Source: a virus
IMG/VR virus record: IMGVR_UViG_3300010885_007066
Span: 1-31,821 of that record
DNA: 31,821 bases
Strand: one strand, 5' to 3'
Shown here: positions 26,337 to 31,821 of the stretch, in pieces
Numbering within the stretch: position 1 is the stretch's first letter
Layout of the letters: each line of letters begins with the position of its first letter
Program-made: the position numbers and the translations under genes
The notes under the pieces: generated by a model
Databases searched by the model: none
What the model was told of the DNA's origin: nothing
The model's input: only the letters and a program-made list of their open reading frames with translations

Positions 26337-28244
26337 ATGTCTTATATTATAAACAAAACAGATGGAAGTATATTATCAACAGTTGCTGATGGGCAGCTAG
26401 ATCAGCTTTCATCTGACTTAACACTTGTTGGTAAAAACTACAGCGGCTTCGGTGAGGCATTAAATGAAAACTTCATTAAGTTATTAGAAAATTTTGCTAA
26501 TACTGTACCTCCAAGTCGTCCTATCAAAGGCCAAATTTGGTTTGATGGAAGTGAATCAAAACTTAAAGTTTATAATGGATCGAGTTTCGTTCCAGTAAGC
26601 TCTGCTACAATTTCAAATACACAGCCGTCGACACTGGGTGTCGGAGACTTATGGTTTGATAATGTTAATAAACAATTGTTTTTCTTTGATGGTACCAACA
26701 CAATATTATTAGGACCGTCATATTCTGCCAGTCAGGGGCGAAGCGGATTAATTGTCTCGACTATTTTAGATTCATTAAATCAGACTCGAGTTATTACAAC
26801 ATTATACGATAATGGTTCATTATTAGGTATTTTTTCAAAAGATTCTTTTACTCCTAAGCAACCTATCATTGGGTTTAGTGGTAGCATTATAGCTGGATTC
26901 AATGCTGGAACAATTTCTGGATTTAAATTTAATGTAACAGCAACTAATTCCGAGCAATTAGGGAACGAACCAGCTGCATCGTATCTAAGAAAAAATGCTG
27001 ACAATATTATAAATGGACAATTAACTGTTGTATCGAACAGTGGAGTACTAATTGGTGATTCGCAGCAAGCCCAAATATTTGTAGACAACGGAACAGTGTC
27101 TTTTGTTAACAACTCCAAGAATAATAATATTTCAATAAAAGTAAAACGCGGTGATGCCACAGATATCCCATTTGATTGTAACGCAATAGATCAAACTCTT
27201 AAATTGTACGGATCAAATCCAGGCAGTGAAGTTATTATCGGCGGCAACTTGACTGTTAACGGAAATTTAACAGTATCTGGAGATTCAGTAACAATTAACG
27301 CCAGTACCTTAACAGTCGAAGACAAAGCGATTGAACTAGCTAAACAAACAGGAATTACACCGACTGATGCTAATGCGAGTGGTGGCGGCATAATTTTGAA
27401 AGGAGCATCGGATAAGACGTTCCTATGGACAACAGCTACCTCTTCGTGGAATAGCTCAGAAGATATCAATCTTGCTTTTGGTAAAAAATTAAAAGTCAAT
27501 GGTATTGAAGTTATATCAGGAACAGCATTGGGATCCGGCATTACAAGTATTCCAGGGGTAACAAGTTTTGGTACACAGTCAAGTTTAGTAGTTGGGCCAG
27601 TATTACCGGACGATAATACACTATTAGTAGACCTTGGTTCTCTAGTACCGTCAGGCAACCCACCGACTCCGACCTTGAGAATAGACAGAAACAGAATATC
27701 AACAGTTATCACTAATAGAGATGTTGAAATAGCACCAAATGGTACTGGTAACGTTGCATTAAAACAAGTTACGGGTATTAGATATATTGACCAAGTTACA
27801 GTCGGGAATCCAAGAATTACAGGTATGGGAGACCCGCTAGCATTACAAGATGCTGCTACAAAAAATTATGTCGATACTGTAACACAAAGTAGACCGTTAG
27901 TCTTTAGTATGGATATTTCAGATGCGATCTCTAATGCAGGCATTGCTGGATGGTTGACTCAGGTAGCACCTCCAGGCGAATATAGGAACGGAACAGTTGC
28001 AAGAATATTATGTACATCGTTGTCAAATTCATCAACAACAATTAATATGAACAGCTATGTAACGGCACATCCTACAGAATTTATAACTCCAGACGCCCCA
28101 GGTTCATTAGTTCCTGGTGGAACAGCGTTTGGTGTTGATAACGTTAGTTTTACTCCAGTGACAGTATCTCCACAAGTAGTCTCTGTATATAGAGTAGTTA
28201 AAGTTTACCAGGTGATCACAGGCGCCTGGACATTTGTGGCATAA
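26337..28244 (+). CDS. Fibre-like protein 2 (paralog with ATKNYVD fibre segment)
   Basis: 635 residues starting 14 nt after the previous stop with a weak CGGAA site. Residues 1-190 are the shared anchor domain (FGEALNENFIKLLENFANT, GQIWFD, GDLWFD). Residues about 302-390 hold a fibre module, LTVSGDSVTINASTLTVEDK and then FLWTTATSSWNSSEDINLAF, also found in the next gene. The motif ATKNYVD at 507-513 commonly precedes the distal part of phage tail fibres. The last 110 residues are unlike the paralogs and end in strands YRVVKVYQVITGAWTF. This tip would be the receptor-contacting part; its target is unknown. No depolymerase or chaperone motif was seen. Confidence 0.68.
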   Translation: MSYIINKTDGSILSTVADGQLDQLSSDLTLVGKNYSGFGEALNENFIKLLENFANTVPPSRPIKGQIWFDGSESKLKVYNGSSFVPVSSATISNTQPSTLGVGDLWFDNVNKQLFFFDGTNTILLGPSYSASQGRSGLIVSTILDSLNQTRVITTLYDNGSLLGIFSKDSFTPKQPIIGFSGSIIAGFNAGTISGFKFNVTATNSEQLGNEPAASYLRKNADNIINGQLTVVSNSGVLIGDSQQAQIFVDNGTVSFVNNSKNNNISIKVKRGDATDIPFDCNAIDQTLKLYGSNPGSEVIIGGNLTVNGNLTVSGDSVTINASTLTVEDKAIELAKQTGITPTDANASGGGIILKGASDKTFLWTTATSSWNSSEDINLAFGKKLKVNGIEVISGTALGSGITSIPGVTSFGTQSSLVVGPVLPDDNTLLVDLGSLVPSGNPPTPTLRIDRNRISTVITNRDVEIAPNGTGNVALKQVTGIRYIDQVTVGNPRITGMGDPLALQDAATKNYVDTVTQSRPLVFSMDISDAISNAGIAGWLTQVAPPGEYRNGTVARILCTSLSNSSTTINMNSYVTAHPTEFITPDAPGSLVPGGTAFGVDNVSFTPVTVSPQVVSVYRVVKVYQVITGAWTFVA

Positions 28245-28261
28245 TAAAGGGGCGAATAAGA

Positions 28262-30379
28262 ATGTCATACGTACTTAATAGATATAACGGTAGTCAATTA
28301 TTGGTGTTAGATGATGGCACCCTCGATAATTCAACTAGTATCAATCTAATCGGTCGTAACTATACAGGTTACGGCAGTATTCAAAACGAAAATTTTTTAT
28401 ATCTATTAGAAAACTTTGCTAATACAGCAGCACCGTTACGACCATTGTCTGGTCAATTGTGGTACAACAGCACAACCAAAACATTAAAATTATACGATGG
28501 TGCAGAATGGAAATCTGCTTCGTCAGCAAATGTTGGTGTAGCTCCGCCTACAGCAGGCGAAGGCGATTTTTGGTTTAATACAACCATTAACCAGCTTAAT
28601 GTCTATAGTGGCAGCACATGGAAAGTTATCGGTCCAGAGGCAGTTGCCGGATACGGTGATACAAAAATTGTAGGCATCGAATTAACAGATATCAATGTAC
28701 TCAAACATCCAGCGTTATTAGTTAAAGTAAATGGAATAGTTGAAGCGGTATTTTCAGAAACACGATACGAGATTGCGAATTCAAATGCGATTGTGGGATT
28801 CAGCACATTAGAAAGAGGAATTAATGTTCCGTTAGATTCTTTCTTTGGCGGCAATTTAAGAGGAAATGCTGATACGGCAACAGCTCTTAAAAATTCTCCA
28901 AAGATTAACGGTTTTATTTTTACTGGGACAAATGATGTTACTATTAAATCCCCAACCATTGGTGCACTGAATAAGGGTGCATATATCATAGGTAGTAACT
29001 TTGACGGATCTATTGAAAGAACATGGTCTATTGATGCTGGCCCAGAATCACGTGCAGGCAAAATTGTAGCCAGAGATTCTGCAGGAGGCTTTGCCGCAGT
29101 AGGAATTACAGCAACGACAATTACTGCTGATACATTTAACGGAAAAATTATTTCACCAACAGGCATTACAAGTGAATTTGATCTTATAAAAGCCAATACA
29201 ATCATAGGCGGATTCCTAGCAGGTAATGCTGACACAGCTAACACATTAAAAACAGCCAGAACAATCAACGGAGTTTCATTTAATGGTAGCACAGATATAA
29301 CTATTACGGCTGCTGCTGAAACATTAACAGGCACAAGAATTAAATCAACAGTTGTTGAATCCGCACTAGAAAGTGTTGGGAGATTAAATTCGCTCGAAGT
29401 TAAAGATTCAGGAATTTCAATTGGCAACACAAACAATTTAAATTTATTTATTGATAGCAATAAGTCTAAAATAGTAAGTAATAAAAATCTACAAATAACA
29501 ATATTAGATACTGCCGGAATCGGTGGCCAGTCTACATTAGAATTCCAACCAGGTAGTGCACCTTTATCGGGAGATGCTCCAACTCCAACATTATTACCTT
29601 CCGGGACATGGAACATTGGTGCAAGTTCTCGCAGATTTAATCAAATATACACAGTAATATCTAATGCAACAACATTAAAAGTAGATAGCATTGTACCAAG
29701 TACTCCGGCAGCTACATCAGTAACAGTAGCAACAGACCTTATAGTATCGGGCAACTTCACAGTTAACGGTACAACAACTACAATTAATTCAACACAAACA
29801 GCTATACATGATTTAGTAGTTACTCTAGCTAAAGGTGCAGCGAATCCAACAGCAGCAAATGGTGCAGGTATTGAAATTGATGGTGCTGGAGCAACTCTTA
29901 CATATACAGTAGCTGGCAATAAATGGAATGTTAACAAAGACCTCGATGCAGGTACTAATAATTTTATTACTTCCGGTGCGTTTCAAGGTACTGCAACATC
30001 AGCTCGATATGCTGACTTAGCAGAAAACTATGTATCAGATGCACAGTACGAACCGGGTGAAGTTTTAGAGTTCGGTGGCGAGTTTGAAGTTACTATTGCT
30101 AGCGATTCTACCGCAAAAGTAGCTGGGGTTGTATCTACTAATCCAGCACATTTAATGAATTCTGACTGCGAAGGGCAGTATGTAGTTGCAGTAGCATTAC
30201 AAGGTCGTGTTCCTGTTAAGGTACGTGGTGAAATTCGAAAGGGCGATATGTTAATTGCTGCTGGAAGTGGATTTGCAAGACGAACCACTACTCCACAATT
30301 AGGCACAATTATCGGTAAAGCACTAGAAGATTTCGATGGAATCGAGGGTGTTATAGAAGTTGTAGTGGGCAGGATCTAA
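28262..30379 (+). CDS. Fibre-like protein 3 (paralog with C-terminal DLAE domain)
   Basis: 705 residues with a good site AAGGGG at 28247-28252. The shared anchor covers residues 1-190 (YGSIQNENFLYLLENFANT, GQLWYN, GDFWFN). Two copies of a shaft motif follow: GNADTATALKNSPKINGFIF and GNADTANTLKTARTINGVSF. Residues about 489-578 carry the same VTI/TVEDK-type module as fibre protein 2 (here TTTTINSTQTAIHDLVVTLA). The last 125 residues start with SARYADLAENY at about 580 and contain EFGGEFEV, KVAGVVSTNPAHLMN, VKVRGEIRKGDML and GTIIGKALEDF. I associate this domain with the ends of marine-phage fibre-like proteins. A relation to self-cleaving chaperone domains is possible but not visible. A structural or host-contact role is inferred. 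Confidence 0.68.
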   Translation: MSYVLNRYNGSQLLVLDDGTLDNSTSINLIGRNYTGYGSIQNENFLYLLENFANTAAPLRPLSGQLWYNSTTKTLKLYDGAEWKSASSANVGVAPPTAGEGDFWFNTTINQLNVYSGSTWKVIGPEAVAGYGDTKIVGIELTDINVLKHPALLVKVNGIVEAVFSETRYEIANSNAIVGFSTLERGINVPLDSFFGGNLRGNADTATALKNSPKINGFIFTGTNDVTIKSPTIGALNKGAYIIGSNFDGSIERTWSIDAGPESRAGKIVARDSAGGFAAVGITATTITADTFNGKIISPTGITSEFDLIKANTIIGGFLAGNADTANTLKTARTINGVSFNGSTDITITAAAETLTGTRIKSTVVESALESVGRLNSLEVKDSGISIGNTNNLNLFIDSNKSKIVSNKNLQITILDTAGIGGQSTLEFQPGSAPLSGDAPTPTLLPSGTWNIGASSRRFNQIYTVISNATTLKVDSIVPSTPAATSVTVATDLIVSGNFTVNGTTTTINSTQTAIHDLVVTLAKGAANPTAANGAGIEIDGAGATLTYTVAGNKWNVNKDLDAGTNNFITSGAFQGTATSARYADLAENYVSDAQYEPGEVLEFGGEFEVTIASDSTAKVAGVVSTNPAHLMNSDCEGQYVVAVALQGRVPVKVRGEIRKGDMLIAAGSGFARRTTTPQLGTIIGKALEDFDGIEGVIEVVVGRI

Positions 30380-30389
30380 AAAAGGTTCA

Positions 30390-30397
30390 GATAAATA
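30390..30397 (+). promoter_or_regulatory. T4-type late promoter (GATAAATA)
   Basis: Exact NATAAATA match in the 41-nt gap before the fourth fibre-like gene, 23 nt upstream of its ATG. Spacing allows a leader of about 18 nt that contains a GGAG ribosome site. It would allow independent late expression of the fourth paralog and whatever follows outside the window. Confidence 0.65.
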
Positions 30398-30409
30398 ACA
30401 ATAGATAAT

Positions 30410-30413
30410 GGAG
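30410..30413 (+). promoter_or_regulatory. Shine-Dalgarno site GGAG for fibre-like protein 4
   Basis: GGAG is spaced 7 nt from the ATG at 30421 and fixes the start of the truncated last gene. Confidence 0.6.
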
Positions 30414-30420
30414 CAAAGTA

Positions 30421-31821
30421 ATGGCGTATCAAGTTAATCGATATAATGGGGCATTTTTAGTATCTGTAGAAGACGGAACTATTGACACCACAACGGATCT
30501 GCGTTTTGTAGGTAAAAACTATGCAGGTTACGGCGAAATTCAGAACGAAAATTTCCTACATTTACTGGAAAGTTTCGCAGGAGTCTCAGCTCCACCGAAA
30601 TCAGTCGCTGGACAAATTTGGTACGACAGCGTTACTAAAAAATTAAAATTCTATGATGGCTCACAATATAAGGTAGCCAGCGGAGCAGTTGTTAGTACAA
30701 CAGCACCGGCTGGGTTAGTAGCTGGTGATTTATGGTTTAACGAAACATCTAAACAGCTTTATACTTGGTCTGGAACAAATTTTGTATTAATTGGACCAGC
30801 AGCAGCACCTGAAGCTGGTGCAAGTGGTGCAATTAGTAGAACAATTCAGGATTCTTTAGGTACTCCTGTTCCGATTGTAGAGCTACAAGCAGGGGGAGTC
30901 ACATTAGCAATCATAAGCAAAGTTGATTTCATCATCGGTAATATTAATCCTATAGTTGGATTTAGCCGTGTTAAAAAAGGTATCACATTAATTAACACAG
31001 ATGCAACAACGGGAATAACAACTCCAGCAGCACAACAATATTTTTGGGGTACAGCATCAAACGCATTGAAACTCGGAGGACTTGAATCATCTGTATTTTT
31101 ACAAAAAGGCGATTTAAATTTTGATGAGCAAGCCTGGTTTAGAAACGATAATGGTTTTTATTTAGGTGCTGGCAAAGAATTACTAGTTCATAAACAAAGC
31201 CAAGATCCGTTTTACAATGCCGCCGGCGGAGATCCGTTACGCGATGAGGATCAAATAGTGATTGAACAGCGTCAGCCCAACTCACCTATAACACTTAGAT
31301 TTAAAGTAAATGATAATGATAGTTTAAATCTTTATAAAATACGATCAACAGGAATCTTTCCGGCTATTTCCGGTAATTTAAATTTAGGCGGAACAGTTGG
31401 TAGTACTTCATATGTATGGAAGGAAGTTCATGCATCTAATTTCTACGGAATATTAAACGGAAATATTGTTGAATCGTCTAATCCATCAGCGGCTCTAATA
31501 CTAAACAATGCATCAAGAGTATTAACAGCCAATATAAATGCAAATAACGGTACTCAAGCGTTTGATGCTACAAATAAAATATTTTTTGGACAGTTAGGAA
31601 CTCCCGCATCAAAGACAATCGTCTATGGTGATGTACAAGGTGACATCTCGGGCGAAGCAGGAACCGCTAAGAAATTAGGAGCTTATAGTCCTAATGTCGC
31701 TGCGGTTGCATCAACCGTGGTAATTAGAGATACTACTGGCAATATTAATGCAGTGTCATTTATCGGTACAGCAACACAAGCAGACACTCTAAATGTTAGC
31801 GGTACTTATAGAACCGCATCG
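30421..31821 (+). CDS. Fibre-like protein 4 (3' end outside window)
   Basis: The frame stays open for 467 codons to the right edge. My translation begins MAYQVNRYNGAFLVSVEDGT and shows the shared anchor: YGEIQNENFLHLLESFAG, then GQIWYD, then GDLWFN and a TNFVLIGP end. The middle has a shaft segment resembling that of fibre protein 1 (SYVWKEVHASNFYGILNGNI) and late in the window IVYGDVQGDISGEAGTAKKL. The anchor looks closest to that of fibre protein 3 (both start with a Y-x-x-N-R-Y-N-G pattern), suggesting recent duplication of this pair. The C-terminal domain, which would indicate its binding role, is not in the window. It has its own late promoter, unlike paralogs 1-3. Confidence 0.75.
   Translation, partial: MAYQVNRYNGAFLVSVEDGTIDTTTDLRFVGKNYAGYGEIQNENFLHLLESFAGVSAPPKSVAGQIWYDSVTKKLKFYDGSQYKVASGAVVSTTAPAGLVAGDLWFNETSKQLYTWSGTNFVLIGPAAAPEAGASGAISRTIQDSLGTPVPIVELQAGGVTLAIISKVDFIIGNINPIVGFSRVKKGITLINTDATTGITTPAAQQYFWGTASNALKLGGLESSVFLQKGDLNFDEQAWFRNDNGFYLGAGKELLVHKQSQDPFYNAAGGDPLRDEDQIVIEQRQPNSPITLRFKVNDNDSLNLYKIRSTGIFPAISGNLNLGGTVGSTSYVWKEVHASNFYGILNGNIVESSNPSAALILNNASRVLTANINANNGTQAFDATNKIFFGQLGTPASKTIVYGDVQGDISGEAGTAKKLGAYSPNVAAVASTVVIRDTTGNINAVSFIGTATQADTLNVSGTYRTAS

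Noticed and set aside
26780-27160. 126-residue minus-strand frame within fibre-like gene 2
   Set aside because: Same reasoning: full overlap with a supported gene and no independent signal.
27191-27712. 173-residue minus-strand frame within fibre-like gene 2
   Set aside because: Antisense of a real coding region with the composition expected for a reverse-frame shadow and no family resemblance.
28603-29616. 337-residue open frame on the minus strand inside fibre-like gene 3
   Set aside because: It lies wholly within a well-supported gene, its translation is a Pro/Val/Leu/Ile-rich antisense shadow with no recognisable domain, and it has no promoter or ribosome site.
30380-30420. Rho-independent terminator after fibre-like gene 3
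   Set aside because: The gap has no convincing GC-rich stem followed by a T run; the only clear signals are the late promoter and ribosome site.
24241-31821. Possibility of a diversity-generating retroelement acting on the fibre genes
   Set aside because: No reverse transcriptase, template repeat or duplicated variable 3' end was seen in the window; the paralogs differ as ordinary diverged modules.
1-31821. tRNA, CRISPR array, insertion sequence, homing endonuclease or integrase
   Set aside because: Genes are packed with gaps of 41 nt or less, and I saw no spaced direct repeats, no terminal inverted repeats and no matching protein motifs.

Overview
The window reads as part of the virion (tail/baseplate) module of a T4-like myovirus. 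It is most like the AT-rich marine and freshwater relatives of T4 (cyanophage and pelagiphage type) rather than coliphage T4 itself. Evidence: every recognisable gene is on the + strand and genes are nearly contiguous (1-41 nt gaps). The baseplate genes run in a T4-like order. Three exact copies of the late-promoter octamer NATAAATA, described for T4-like cyanophages, sit at gene starts. I saw no tRNA, integrase, CRISPR or bacterial housekeeping gene. The host cannot be named from this sequence.

Layout. Positions 2-5738 carry the tube/hub side: a tail-tube-cap protein (gp48-like, open at the window's left edge), wedge protein gp53, a 786-aa probable hub protein (possible gp27 counterpart), the gp5-type spike (OB-fold plus beta-helix, no visible lysozyme domain) and gp25. 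After a short gap with a late promoter comes gp6 (1136 aa, larger than T4 gp6). Directly behind it lies a single 4789-aa reading frame (9193-23562) filling about 45% of the window. It sits where T4 has gp7/gp8. Its ends look like marine-phage giant baseplate/tail proteins. Its middle holds an FG-GAP-type propeller interleaved with small aromatic modules that look carbohydrate-binding.

A second late promoter overlaps the giant gene's stop codon and precedes a 215-222 aa conserved protein of unknown function. Then come four tandem fibre-like paralogs (24241-26322, 26337-28244, 28262-30379 and 30421 to the right edge). They share an N-terminal domain of about 190 residues but have different C-termini: a collar/short-tail-fibre domain with an HxH motif, a fibre tip with an ATKNYVD motif, and a domain beginning ARYADLAE. 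The fourth is cut off. A third late promoter lies just before the fourth paralog.

How it fits together: gp53, gp25 and gp6 would build the baseplate wedges. The gp48-like, hub and gp5-like proteins would form the central tube cap and spike. The giant protein is inferred to be a peripheral wedge/arm component, and the paralogs are candidate host-binding fibres attached through a common N-terminal anchor. I see no non-phage defence or metabolic system here. The least explained parts are the internal architecture of the giant protein and the fibre array.
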